DNA of 42,767 nt from Erysipelotrichaceae bacterium (GCA_015058875.1 SVBN01000024.1:1-42767), one strand, 5' to 3'; positions 9,734-17,935 are shown, counted from the stretch's first letter. A program made the numbers and translations. The notes: generated by a model from the sequence alone, not told the origin.

Positions 9734-10942
9734 ATGAAGTTTGATTGGGAATTTCTGAAGAATCAGGTATTTGAGGACAGTCTGCTGACCCAGAACAGAT
9801 ATCCTTCAAAAAACAATCTGCCGGCAAGTGCCATAAAGGCGCTGGAAGTACGGGAAGACGGTGCCGTGCTCCTGCGGATCGGTGCTCCGGAAGCCGGAGA
9901 GGTGAAGGTGGTCGCACAGTTCGGCACGCCGACGCCGGAAGGATACTGTCCCTGGGAAGACGAACCGGTATACGGGACAAAGGATGAGAACGGGATATTC
10001 ACCGCTGTGATTCCCTGGGGAGAAACACATACCGGATCCAGATCGCTGAAGATTTATATTGACGGGACGCTGGTGATCTGGCCGTATCTGCCCACTGCAT
10101 TCGGTTCCAACCGGATTCAGAATTTTATCGAAGTTCCGGATGAAGAGATGGCATTCTCCTATATTTACAATGTGCTGCACGGCGCAGTGATCTCTCAGCG
10201 TTTTCATTCTTCGGCAACGGGAAAAGAAGAACGCATGATGATCTATACGCCGCCGGGATATACAAAAAACAATGAGGATTATCCGGTACTGTACCTGCTG
10301 CATGGCGGCAGCGACAACGAAACCAGCTGGTTTGCCCGGAACCGTGTCAATGACATCATGGACAATCTGATTGCGGAAGGGAAATGCCGGCCGTTTATCA
10401 TCTGTGCAATCAACGATATGTATACCTATGGGGAAGATTCCGCGGAACGCAGATGGGATCATGTGGACGGATGCACGGAAGATGTGCTGATCCATGACGC
10501 AATCCCGTTTATGGAAGAAAACTACCGGGTGCTCGCGGACAAATGGCACCGGGCCATCGGCGGACTGTCACTCGGCGCTCTGCAGGCATGCGATTACGGC
10601 TTCGGGCATCCGGAGCTGTTCGGGAATCTGGGATTTCTGACCAGCATTACCGAGCATGCGACATATCGGAACCTGCGGGGCAGACCGTGGAAGGAAGCAC
10701 TGGCGCATCCTGAAGAAACCGCAAAGCAGTATAAAGTTCTTTTCTGCTCGGCAACACCGCAGGAAGATCATTTTGATTATTTTCTGAATGATCAAAAACT
10801 GATGAAGGAAGCAGGTCTGGAGGAACTGATGCCCGGTTATCATCGGGAAGTGCATCCGATGCGCCTGACCCGCTGGTGCAGCTGGAGGCTCGGATTCCGG
10901 CATTTTGCGGAAATGCTGTTCAGGGAAGAATCTGACGATTGA
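9734..10942 (+). CDS. Esterase-family protein (alpha/beta hydrolase) with N-terminal Ig-like domain
   Basis: About 402 residues. GGAGG at 9722-9726 is seven bases before the ATG at 9734 but only one base before the ATG at 9728, so 9734 is the likelier start. Residues about 1-125 look like the Ig-like module that precedes esterases of the putative esterase family (PF00756; feruloyl or acetyl xylan esterase relatives). The hydrolase domain follows, with YLLHGG for the oxyanion region and the nucleophile elbow G-L-S-L-G (Ser279). No signal peptide is seen, so the enzyme is probably cytoplasmic and may act on imported acylated sugars. The C-terminal signature normally read as H-x-W..WR is here T379-R-W381..W384-R, so the usual catalytic His seems replaced. 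The gene is monocistronic; the next promoter overlaps its stop codon. Confidence 0.8.
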   Translation: MKFDWEFLKNQVFEDSLLTQNRYPSKNNLPASAIKALEVREDGAVLLRIGAPEAGEVKVVAQFGTPTPEGYCPWEDEPVYGTKDENGIFTAVIPWGETHTGSRSLKIYIDGTLVIWPYLPTAFGSNRIQNFIEVPDEEMAFSYIYNVLHGAVISQRFHSSATGKEERMMIYTPPGYTKNNEDYPVLYLLHGGSDNETSWFARNRVNDIMDNLIAEGKCRPFIICAINDMYTYGEDSAERRWDHVDGCTEDVLIHDAIPFMEENYRVLADKWHRAIGGLSLGALQACDYGFGHPELFGNLGFLTSITEHATYRNLRGRPWKEALAHPEETAKQYKVLFCSATPQEDHFDYFLNDQKLMKEAGLEELMPGYHREVHPMRLTRWCSWRLGFRHFAEMLFREESDD

Positions 10943-10966
10943 CTAATTCCGAAAAAAGGGTATGAT
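10939..10966 (+). promoter_or_regulatory. Strong sigma-A-type promoter for the riboswitch/exchanger transcript
   Basis: TTGACT (10939-10944), a 16-bp spacer and TATGAT (10961-10966). The -35 overlaps the TGA stop codon of the esterase gene. Predicted initiation near 10973 places the aptamer at the very 5' end of the RNA. Confidence 0.75.
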
Positions 10967-10969
10967 TTT

Positions 10970-11064
10970 CTGTGTTGAGGGAGTAACTGGCGCAAAAAGC
11001 GCAGGCAGATCGTCATCACGGAGAGTATCCCGGTCTGTCTTGAAATGGTGAGACTCATAAACAG
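10970..11064 (+). promoter_or_regulatory. yybP-ykoY (Mn2+) riboswitch aptamer
   Basis: The conserved pieces of this class (Rfam yybP-ykoY) appear in order: a GGGAGTAAC block at 10979-10987, ATCGTCATCACGG around 11009-11021, and GGTGAGACTC at 11047-11056 closing the basal stem. The outer stem pairs CTGT..GAG (10970-10979) with CTC..ACAG (11054-11064). Known members sense Mn2+ and usually switch downstream genes on when Mn2+ is high. A terminator hairpin lies 40 nt downstream, as expected for transcriptional control. Assignment is by motif reading; a covariance search with RF00080 would settle it. Confidence 0.87.
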
Positions 11065-11102
11065 CACTGACTGTGTATGAGGATCTGAATTCAGATAACG
11101 GA

Positions 11103-11128
11103 AGCACAGCAGATCTGCTGTGCTTTTT
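11103..11128 (+). terminator. Regulated terminator of the riboswitch expression platform
   Basis: Perfect 9-bp stem AGCACAGCA / TGCTGTGCT with a GATC loop and a TTTTT run, ending 22 bases before the exchanger start. It sits between aptamer and gene, so readthrough decides expression. Confidence 0.85.
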
Positions 11129-11150
11129 ATGAGTAAGGAGAAAATAGAAA

Positions 11151-12122
11151 ATGCTTGTCCCTGTATTATTGTTTCTGCTCGGTTTCCTGCTTCTGATCAA
11201 AGGCGGAGACTGGTTCGTTGACGGTGCGGTAGGCATCGCCCACAGATTTCATCTTCCGGAGCTGCTGATCGGTGCAACGGTTGTATCGATCGGTACAACC
11301 CTGCCGGAAGTCATGGTATCTTCCCAGGCAGCCCTGCAGCATAATGCCGGTATTTCCTACGGCAATGCGATCGGTTCCATTATCTGCAATACATCACTGA
11401 TTGCGGCGATTACCATTGCCGCAAAACCGGGTCCGGTTTCCCGGAAATCGCTGATCCTGCCGAGCGGTGCATTCTTTATCGCGGCAGTGATCTATTCCCT
11501 GATTGCCTATACCTCGGGAGAGTTCACACGTCTGGAAGGAATCATGTTCCTGTGCATGTTCGTGCTTTATATGTATCTGTCTGTCCGGCAGATGAAAAAC
11601 GGTGACGGTGCAGAAAGCAGTGAAGAAGAGGAAACAGACGGAAATGAATCCACAATGACAAAGGATCTCCTGCTTCTGGTAGTCGGTGCCGTTGCGATTG
11701 CCTTCGGCGCAAATCTGCTGGTCAATAACGGAACGCTGATTGCTGCGGCGCTCGGCGTACCGGATTCGGTCATCGGTCTGACCATGGTTGCCCTGGGTAC
11801 ATCCCTGCCGGAACTTGTTACGGCAATTACCTCGCTGATGAAGGGACACGGCGCATTGTCGCTGGGCAATGTCATCGGTGCGAACCTGTTCAATATCATT
11901 CTGGTATCCGGTATGGCAATTACGATTTCACCGTTTGCGGTGCCGGCGGAGAAAACACTGTTCGGAATCAATTCCTCACTGCTGGTGGATATCCCGGTGA
12001 TGATGGGCGTGATGCTGTTAATGTGCGTACCGGCACTGAAGAATGAAAGGCTGTACCGGTGGCAGGGCATCCTGTTATTGTGCATCTATGCATGCTTTAC
12101 CATCTATCAATTTGTTATCTGA
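11151..12122 (+). CDS. CaCA-family sodium/calcium-type cation exchanger, probably exporting Mn2+ or Ca2+
   Basis: 323 residues, the usual length of bacterial YrbG-type exchangers, with about ten membrane helices in two inverted halves. Both alpha-repeat signatures are present: G-T-T-L-P-E near residues 47-52 and G-T-S-L-P-E near 222-227. A hydrophilic acidic loop (about residues 148-168, ESSEEEETDGNES) separates the halves and probably faces the cytoplasm. AAGGAG lies upstream of the ATG. By family this is an integral membrane cation:cation antiporter. Because its RNA carries a Mn2+ riboswitch, the physiological substrate is more likely Mn2+ (efflux under excess) than the Ca2+ that homology annotation would give; that is inference. 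The gene is alone on its transcript and ends at a terminator shared with the convergent MerR gene. Confidence 0.85.
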   Translation: MLVPVLLFLLGFLLLIKGGDWFVDGAVGIAHRFHLPELLIGATVVSIGTTLPEVMVSSQAALQHNAGISYGNAIGSIICNTSLIAAITIAAKPGPVSRKSLILPSGAFFIAAVIYSLIAYTSGEFTRLEGIMFLCMFVLYMYLSVRQMKNGDGAESSEEEETDGNESTMTKDLLLLVVGAVAIAFGANLLVNNGTLIAAALGVPDSVIGLTMVALGTSLPELVTAITSLMKGHGALSLGNVIGANLFNIILVSGMAITISPFAVPAEKTLFGINSSLLVDIPVMMGVMLLMCVPALKNERLYRWQGILLLCIYACFTIYQFVI

Positions 12123-12146
12123 TCGGAAAACGGATTCTTAATGCTG

Positions 12147-12180
12147 AACTGCATGCTCAGAAGTGAGTGTGCAGTTTTAT
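12147..12180. terminator. Terminator between convergent exchanger and MerR genes
   Basis: 13-base arms AACTGCATGCTCA / TGAGTGTGCAGTT around a GAAG loop (12147-12176), with two wobble pairs, followed by TTTAT. It serves the exchanger and may also act in reverse. Confidence 0.7.
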
Positions 12181-12187
12181 TGTGGTT

Positions 12188-12661
12188 TCATTTTTCTTTA
12201 TATTCCCGGAAGTCCCTGACTTTCTGATTGAATTCAATGATCCTTTCATCTACTTCCTCTGCGGGAAGCTTTTTGTAGTAATCGATATCGTTCCGCTGTT
12301 CCGCTTCCTGGAAGTACCAGCATTTGTAGCGGACAATGTCCAGCATCTCCTGCAGTTCTGCAATCTGTGCTTCCAGACGCTTTTCCTGTTCTTTGAACAT
12401 CAGATAACGTTCGTGGATACTGTCATTGCCCTGCATGAACAGCTCCATGAATTTCCGGATTTCCTTAATCGGCATACCGCCTTTTTTCAGACAGGTAATG
12501 GTATACAGCGGTTCGAAGTCTTCCTCCCGGAACAGCCGGGTTCCGGATTCACTGCGGTGAACAAAAGTGAGCAGACCTTCCTTGTCGTAATAGCGTATGG
12601 TATATGCACTGATGCCGGTGCGCTCGGCAACCTCGCCGATGGTGTAATATTTTTCGCTCAT
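12188..12661 (-). CDS. MerR-family transcriptional regulator
   Basis: 157 residues. The N-terminal winged helix (YTIGEVAERTG at residues 6-16, then TIRYYDKEGLL) is the standard MerR DNA-binding domain. A long dimerisation coiled coil follows at about residues 80-120, with a short charged C-terminus. No cysteine cluster typical of metal sensors is present, so it more probably responds to an organic or electrophilic signal, as AdhR/NmlR-type members do. It is divergent from the metallo-hydrolase/amidohydrolase/reductase operon, and the shared spacer holds a MerR-type dyad in an over-long promoter spacer. It probably activates that operon and controls itself. Confidence 0.9.
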   Translation of the reverse strand: MSEKYYTIGEVAERTGISAYTIRYYDKEGLLTFVHRSESGTRLFREEDFEPLYTITCLKKGGMPIKEIRKFMELFMQGNDSIHERYLMFKEQEKRLEAQIAELQEMLDIVRYKCWYFQEAEQRNDIDYYKKLPAEEVDERIIEFNQKVRDFREYKEK

Positions 12662-12682
12662 GTTTTCAGATTACCTCTTGCC

Positions 12683-12714
12683 TTAGACTATACTCTAACT
12701 TTTAAAATTATAAT
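12683..12714 (+). promoter_or_regulatory. MerR-type promoter and dyad operator
   Basis: TTAGAC (12683-12688) and TATAAT (12709-12714) are 20 bp apart, longer than the optimal 17 bp and typical of MerR-activated promoters. The dyad TTAGA-c-TATA-c-TCTAA (12683-12698) overlaps the -35 side. The operon start codon is 25 bp downstream. Confidence 0.6.
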
Positions 12715-12738
12715 GTAAGAAAGACAGGAGGAGAATGT

Positions 12739-13533
12739 ATGACACAGGCAAAAGCAGAAAGAGTGCAGATGAAAGCATCTGATTTTGAAACAATTGATCA
12801 TACGGCTGTATACTGGCTCGGGAACGGCGGTGCAATGATCAATTCGAGGGGTACGATCATCCTGATTGATCCGCTTCTGAAGGGGTTTGACATGCCGATT
12901 TATACCGAAGCACCGGTACAGCCGGAAGAAATCCCGCATGCGGATGCGGTGCTGATCACGCATTGCGATAACGATCATTTTTCCAGGGATACGCTGCGGG
13001 ATCTGAAAGGGAAGGTAAATGAATTCCATTCACCGCACTATGTGGCAGGACTGTTTGAAGAACTGGATATCCAGGCACAGGGGCATGATATTCATGACAC
13101 ATTTGCGGTTGGCGACTGCAGGATTACACTGACACCGGCAGATCATGCATGGCAGAATGAATCTCCGAAGCATTCCGTGAAACGCCATTGGGCAATGGAA
13201 GACTATTGCGGATACTGGATTGAAACACCGGACGGGAAAATATGGATGCCGGGTGACTCCAGACTGATGGAAGAGCAGCTGACCTATGACATGCCGGATC
13301 TGATCCTGATGGATATCTCCGACGGATCATGGCATATCGGACTGAAAGGCGTGGAGAAACTGGCGGAGACTTATTGCGAAAGCGTGCTGGTTCCGATCCA
13401 CTGGGGCTGCGTCCGTTCCGACTGGAGAGAATTCAACGGTGATCCGGAAACTGTCCGGCAGATGATTGTGAATCCGGAACGCCTGAATACCGTACCGTGC
13501 GGAGAAGCAGTGAAGCTGAGGAGGGTGAAATGA
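12739..13533 (+). CDS. Metallo-beta-lactamase-fold hydrolase (UlaG-like)
   Basis: 264 residues. AGGAGG precedes the ATG. The metal-binding motif H-C-D-N-D-H (His75 to His80) is present, with a later His in PADHAW (about 136), an acidic ligand in WMPGDS (about 172) and a C-terminal His in VPIHWG. This is the UlaG/L-ascorbate-6-phosphate lactonase-like branch of the fold; lactone or phosphodiester hydrolysis is possible, and the exact substrate is not visible. Cytoplasmic, without a signal peptide. It is the first gene of a tightly coupled three-gene operon: its stop codon overlaps the next start as ATGA. Confidence 0.85.
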   Translation: MTQAKAERVQMKASDFETIDHTAVYWLGNGGAMINSRGTIILIDPLLKGFDMPIYTEAPVQPEEIPHADAVLITHCDNDHFSRDTLRDLKGKVNEFHSPHYVAGLFEELDIQAQGHDIHDTFAVGDCRITLTPADHAWQNESPKHSVKRHWAMEDYCGYWIETPDGKIWMPGDSRLMEEQLTYDMPDLILMDISDGSWHIGLKGVEKLAETYCESVLVPIHWGCVRSDWREFNGDPETVRQMIVNPERLNTVPCGEAVKLRRVK

Positions 13534-14477
13534 GAACGATTGATTTTCATGCGCATCCGGTAACGGATGCCTTCCGTCAGGCAATGACGGATCTGAATAT
13601 TGATGTACTTGCGGACGACGGTTTCCCGCTGCCGAAATGGAGTGCGGAAGATCATCTTGCATTCATGGATCAGGCAGGAATTGATTTTACCGTATTATCC
13701 ACTCCGACACCGCATATCTATAATGGTGATCCCGTAAAAGCGGCACAGGCGGTACGTGCGGTCAATGAAGAGACGGCACAGATCGTAAAACAGCATCCCG
13801 ACCGGTTTGCGTTTGCGGCCGCATTGCCGCTGCCGGCAATACAGGAATCCATTGCCGAAGCGGAATATGCACTGAGTGAACTGGGCGCTGCGGGAATCAA
13901 GGTACCGACCAATGCATTCGGAATGTATCTGGGCGATCCTTCCATGGATCCCGTTATGGAAGTGCTGAACAGGCACCGTGCGCTGGTGATCATCCATCCC
14001 TGCCGGGCAAAGGAACGTCCTGCCAATGTGATTACCGGCACGGTTGCGGCAATCTTTGAATATCCGACGGATACAACCAGAGCAGTAATCAATATGATTG
14101 CTCACCGCATTATGACCCGCTTCCCCGAGATCCGCTGGGTGGTACCGCACTGCGGATCCTTCCTGCCGTATATGCTGCAGAGATTTACCGGCGTATCCGG
14201 GATTCTTGCCGGTATGGGCATGATGGAAACGGTGGATGCGAAGGAAGAATTCAGCCGCCTGTACTTTGATATCGCCGGAGATCCGGAACCGGTCGGACTG
14301 AATATGCTGAGAATGGTCGCGGATGAGAGCCATATCGTCTTCGGAAGTGATTTCCCGCATTCCCCGGCACCGGTGATCCTGAAAAAGAAACAGCATTTCG
14401 ATGTCAATCCGGAATATGATGGCATCAGGGAACGGATTTACAGCGCAAATGGAGAAACTCTGCTGAAAGGGGAATGA
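13530..14477 (+). CDS. Amidohydrolase-family (ACMSD-like) hydrolase or decarboxylase
   Basis: 315 residues when started at the ATG at 13530, which overlaps the upstream stop codon and is preceded by GAGGGTG; an earlier in-frame start at 13497 would lie inside the previous gene. H7-x-H9 at the N-terminus, a conserved His in VIIHPCRA, VPHCGSF, and the final F-G-S-D-F-P are the metal ligands and catalytic Asp of the amidohydrolase 2 family (PF04909). Members hydrolyse cyclic compounds or decarboxylate aromatic or unsaturated acids. With the neighbouring lactonase-like enzyme and aldo-keto reductase it suggests a short pathway for detoxifying or degrading a carbonyl or lactone compound. Confidence 0.85.
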   Translation: MRTIDFHAHPVTDAFRQAMTDLNIDVLADDGFPLPKWSAEDHLAFMDQAGIDFTVLSTPTPHIYNGDPVKAAQAVRAVNEETAQIVKQHPDRFAFAAALPLPAIQESIAEAEYALSELGAAGIKVPTNAFGMYLGDPSMDPVMEVLNRHRALVIIHPCRAKERPANVITGTVAAIFEYPTDTTRAVINMIAHRIMTRFPEIRWVVPHCGSFLPYMLQRFTGVSGILAGMGMMETVDAKEEFSRLYFDIAGDPEPVGLNMLRMVADESHIVFGSDFPHSPAPVILKKKQHFDVNPEYDGIRERIYSANGETLLKGE

Positions 14478-14479
14478 CC

Positions 14480-15469
14480 ATGAAGTATGTGAAACTCGGG
14501 AACAGTGATCTGAATGTATCACGGATCTGCCTTGGCTGCATGGGTTTCGGCAAACCGGAATCCGGCATGCATAAATGGACGCTGGATTATGACGAAACAA
14601 AACCGATCATCGATTATGCGCTGTCCCAGGGAATCAATTTCTTTGACACGGCGATGGCTTATCAGGGCGGCACAAGCGAAGAGTTTGTCGGCAGGGCAAT
14701 CCGTGAGTCGGGAAAAAGTGATGAGACCGTAATTGCGACCAAATATACGCCTTCCATGGGAGCTGAAAACAGACGGGCATATCTCGAACAGTGCATCGAT
14801 AATTCGCTGCAGCGTCTCGGAACGGATCACATTGATCTGTATATTATGCACAGCTGGGACTACAATACGCCGGTCAGGGAAACATTGGAGATTCTGAATG
14901 ATGCTGTGAAGGCAGGAAAAATCCGTGCATTGGGAGTGTCCAACTGCTATGCATGGCAGCTGGCGAAGGCAAATATGCTGGCGAAAGAACTGGGACTGCA
15001 GGGATTTGTTTCCATCCAGTCACATTACAATCTGATTGCCAGAGAAGATGAACGTGAACTGGTGAAATACTGCCATGAGGACAATATAGCAATGACGCCG
15101 TACAGCGCTCTGGCGGCAGGCAGACTTTCAAAAAAGCCCGGAGAGACATCAAAGCGTCTGGAGCTCGATGCTTATGCAAAGGGGAAATATGATCTGAGTG
15201 CGGAGGCGGACCGACAGATTATTGATCGCGTGATGCAGCTGAGTGAATCAAAGAATGTATCCATGACGGAAATCTCGCTGGCATGGCTTCTGACAAAGGT
15301 GGAATCCCCGGTTGTCGGTGCAACAAAACAGCATCATATCGACGGCGCGGTGAAAGCTGTGGATCTGGTATTGAGCGAAGAAGAAATCAGATATCTGGAA
15401 GAGCCGTATACAGCTCATGAGATTGTCGGTGTTCTGGCACAGCGTCCCTGGATGAAACAGGCAGAATAA
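14480..15469 (+). CDS. Aldo/keto reductase
   Basis: About 329 residues. ATGs lie at 14474 and 14480; AAAGGGGA ends just before the first, so the second has the better spacing, and the upstream gene ends at 14477. The catalytic tetrad is visible: Asp56 and Tyr61 in FFDTAMAY, Lys88 in ATKYTP and His124 in MHSW. The NADPH-binding C-terminal region with VVGATKQHHI is also present. It reduces aldehydes or ketones with NADPH in the cytoplasm. It is last in the MerR-controlled operon; partner enzymes and a regulator without metal cysteines fit a reactive-carbonyl response. A bidirectional terminator follows. Confidence 0.9.
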   Translation: MKYVKLGNSDLNVSRICLGCMGFGKPESGMHKWTLDYDETKPIIDYALSQGINFFDTAMAYQGGTSEEFVGRAIRESGKSDETVIATKYTPSMGAENRRAYLEQCIDNSLQRLGTDHIDLYIMHSWDYNTPVRETLEILNDAVKAGKIRALGVSNCYAWQLAKANMLAKELGLQGFVSIQSHYNLIAREDERELVKYCHEDNIAMTPYSALAAGRLSKKPGETSKRLELDAYAKGKYDLSAEADRQIIDRVMQLSESKNVSMTEISLAWLLTKVESPVVGATKQHHIDGAVKAVDLVLSEEEIRYLEEPYTAHEIVGVLAQRPWMKQAE

Positions 15470-15499
15470 TCATTCGGAAAGATAATATCAGACAGAGAA

Positions 15500-15550
15500 A
15501 AAGATCAGCCGGTGAAGCTGCGACAAACATCTTCCGGCTGATCTTTCATT
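15500..15550. terminator. Bidirectional terminator between convergent genes
   Basis: 13-bp perfect arms AAAGATCAGCCGG (15500-15512) and CCGGCTGATCTTT (15534-15546) around a 21-base loop, with A-rich sequence on one side and T-rich on the other. Confidence 0.75.
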
Positions 15551-15557
15551 TGTTTTA

Positions 15558-16250
15558 TTAAGCGTGTTTCGGATAGTATCCGATCAGGATGTTCTTTTTG
15601 TTCAGAACGGTGTCTCTGTCGGACAGATAGGAGTCACCGGCTTCGATGACAAAGAGCTTTGCCTCACCGTTTCTGACTTTATAGACGGCCTCATCACTCA
15701 GACCGAAGACAGATGCGATGATATGGTCCGAGATTGTAAAGTAATACTGCCGGTTTTTATCTTCGTAGCTGAGTCCGACCTCCGTACCGGGGACGATGCC
15801 TTTGACGGAAAACTTTCCGGGATTCAGTGTATGCATGCCGAGAATACGCACGGAAGTGCGGCATTCTTCATCCTGATACTGTTCCCAGTCTGCGGAAGCT
15901 TCGGCGTGATAATCGAATTCATCGGCTGCGGATGATGGAAAGAATCTTTCTTTCAGCAGACTGTACAGAATCATAAGAGCACCGGTTCCGATCAGGACAA
16001 GTCCGATTTTGTCCGGTATGCTTTCGATAATCTTCATGATAATAAAGCAGCACAATGCCGCAATTCCTGCTCCGACAAAAGAGGCCGTCAGGAATCCGAT
16101 GACAACAATCAGCGCTGCAATCAGGAACAGCAGAACCAGTGAAAATGTATTGCCTGCCTGCGGCGGGAATATTGTCAGAAATAATCCGAATACGGCAGTG
16201 ATGATTCCGGCAATTACTGATCCGGATTTCAATACGTTCTGTTTTTCCAT
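15558..16250 (-). CDS. Four-helix membrane protein with cytoplasmic C-terminal domain, unknown function
   Basis: 230 residues. GGAGG is six bases before the ATG. Residues about 10-105 form four closely spaced hydrophobic helices, and the remainder (about 110-230) is a soluble domain with many Tyr, Asp and Glu residues and no motif I recognise. The helix arrangement resembles small DUF308-like membrane proteins, but this is not enough to assign a family. It stands alone, convergent with the aldo-keto reductase and divergent from the OYE fusion. The ORF is well supported by its RBS, composition and hydropathy; the function is unknown. Confidence 0.75.
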   Translation of the reverse strand: MEKQNVLKSGSVIAGIITAVFGLFLTIFPPQAGNTFSLVLLFLIAALIVVIGFLTASFVGAGIAALCCFIIMKIIESIPDKIGLVLIGTGALMILYSLLKERFFPSSAADEFDYHAEASADWEQYQDEECRTSVRILGMHTLNPGKFSVKGIVPGTEVGLSYEDKNRQYYFTISDHIIASVFGLSDEAVYKVRNGEAKLFVIEAGDSYLSDRDTVLNKKNILIGYYPKHA

Positions 16251-16316
16251 AGAAACCTCCGTCTGAAAAAGAATATATTCATTATGCGATGAAACGGCGG
16301 AAAATGGAACCGTGAT

Positions 16317-16372
16317 TCTGACCCGGCGGCCGGTCAGATTGCTTTTCCGGGATCTGACTTCTGCGATATGAT
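16317..16372 (+). promoter_or_regulatory. Inverted repeat and -10-like site upstream of the OYE fusion gene
   Basis: TCTGACC (16317-16323) and GGTCAGA (16332-16338) form a 7-8-7 inverted repeat. TATGAT lies at 16367-16372, with only a weak -35 (TTTCCG) 17 bp before it. The repeat could bind a regulator of the divergent region. Weak evidence. Confidence 0.35.
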
Positions 16373-16393
16373 CATGGCACGGGGTGAATTGTT

Positions 16394-17878
16394 ATGCTGA
16401 GAGAAAAACTGACAGTAAATCATGTGACATTGAATAATAGGATCGTGATGCCGCCGATGGCGACGGCAAAGTCCTCACCGGACGGGAAGATTACGGAAGA
16501 CCTGATTGCTTACTATAAGGAAAGGGCGATTGCCGGTACCGGTCTGATTATCACCGAACACAGCTATATCTGTGATCAGGGGAAGGCCTCACCGAATCAG
16601 GTGTCGGTATCAAGAGACAGTGACGTGGAAGGATTGAAAAAGCTTGCGGATGCAGTGCATGCATGCAGTGACACAAAGATCATTGTGCAGATCAATCATG
16701 CCGGCAGCGGTGCGAAACCGGATGATCCGGAAATGAGAATCGTTTCTTCCAGTCCTGTACCGAAGCCGCGACGCAAGGATGCGCCGGTTCCGGAAGAGCT
16801 GACAGAAGAAGAGATCGCTGTCATTGTCCGGCAGTTTGCGGAGGCCGCGCGCAGGGTAAAAGAAGCAGGATTTGACGGCGTGGAGATCCACAGCGCTCAC
16901 GGCTACCTGCTGAACCAGTTCTATTCCCCGATCACGAATCAGAGAAATGATGCATACGGCGGAAGTCTTGAAAACCGGATGCGCATTCACAAAGAAGTGC
17001 TGCATGCGGTACGGGAAGCCGTAGGAAATGATTTTCTGATCTGTGTGCGTCTCGGCGGTATTGATTATATGGAAGGCGGAAGCACGCTGTCCGATGCATG
17101 TGAAGCATCAAAACTGCTGGAAGCATATGGTGCGGATATGATTTCTCTTTCCGGCGGACTGACGGGATATATCAATCCGGATGATCATACGCCAGGATAC
17201 TTCCGCGAAATGTCAAAGGCGGTAAAAAACAGTGTGAACATTCCGGTACTGCTGACCGGCGGAGTCACTTCCGGATTCGATGCGGAAAAGCTGCTGAAAG
17301 AAGGAGATGCGGATCTGATCGGTATCGGCAGAGCAATGCTCATTGATCCTGCATGGTCCGCAAATGCACTGCATGAAACGGATCTGTTTGAGGAAGTTAC
17401 ATACCGGGATGCGGACTTCAATGTCTTTAAAACAGTCAGGGAAGACTGGCTGATCCTGACGGCAGGAGAGAATCCGATGACCTGTTCCTGGGGACATATG
17501 GGATGTGTCTGGGGAAAAACATCGCTCTGGATTTATGTCAGACCGGACCGCTATACAAAGCAGTTTATGGATGAGAAAGGATACTTCTCCGTCTGCATTT
17601 TCAATGAAGCACAGCGGGAAAATCTGAAGTATGTCGGAACACAGTCCGGCAGGAATGAGGATAAGGTAAAGCATACCGGATGGACTGCAGTAAAGGATGA
17701 ACATGGGATTCAATACTACGATGAGGCGGAGTATGTGTTCCTGTGCCGCAAGATCTATCATCAGGATTTTGTGCCGGAAGGATTTGATGCCCAGGAGATT
17801 ATGAATAAGGTATATGCCAATGCGCCGATGCATACCGGATATGTCGGAGAGATTCTGAGAATACTGAAGAAAAAATAA
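16394..17878 (+). CDS. Old Yellow Enzyme-type oxidoreductase fused to a flavin-reductase-like domain
   Basis: 494 residues, versus about 340-370 for a single-domain OYE. Residues about 1-335 form the FMN TIM barrel: MPPMAT near the N-terminus, the substrate-binding pair His166/His169 in HSAHGYLLNQF, RNDAYGGSLENR, and GIGRAMLIDP in the phosphate-binding end. Residues about 340-494 match the flavin-reductase-like split barrel, with NPMTCSWG, WGKTSLWIYVRP, FSVCIFNE and a C-terminal GYVGEI. The 4Fe-4S and second Rossmann region of 2,4-dienoyl-CoA reductases is absent. The second domain may bind another flavin and pass electrons to the first. Likely role: NAD(P)H-dependent reduction of activated alkenes or xenobiotics. 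The gene has its own terminator. Confidence 0.87.
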   Translation: MLREKLTVNHVTLNNRIVMPPMATAKSSPDGKITEDLIAYYKERAIAGTGLIITEHSYICDQGKASPNQVSVSRDSDVEGLKKLADAVHACSDTKIIVQINHAGSGAKPDDPEMRIVSSSPVPKPRRKDAPVPEELTEEEIAVIVRQFAEAARRVKEAGFDGVEIHSAHGYLLNQFYSPITNQRNDAYGGSLENRMRIHKEVLHAVREAVGNDFLICVRLGGIDYMEGGSTLSDACEASKLLEAYGADMISLSGGLTGYINPDDHTPGYFREMSKAVKNSVNIPVLLTGGVTSGFDAEKLLKEGDADLIGIGRAMLIDPAWSANALHETDLFEEVTYRDADFNVFKTVREDWLILTAGENPMTCSWGHMGCVWGKTSLWIYVRPDRYTKQFMDEKGYFSVCIFNEAQRENLKYVGTQSGRNEDKVKHTGWTAVKDEHGIQYYDEAEYVFLCRKIYHQDFVPEGFDAQEIMNKVYANAPMHTGYVGEILRILKKK

Positions 17879-17935
17879 GCAGATGAAAAGATGCAGGCAG
17901 ACTGTGCTGCCAGCAGAGAAAGAACCCAAAATGGA

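Noticed and set aside
12167-12718. Plus-strand frame of 183 codons opposite the MerR gene
   Set aside because: The minus-strand MerR gene is a clear family match with a divergent promoter; the plus frame is hydrophobic antisense.
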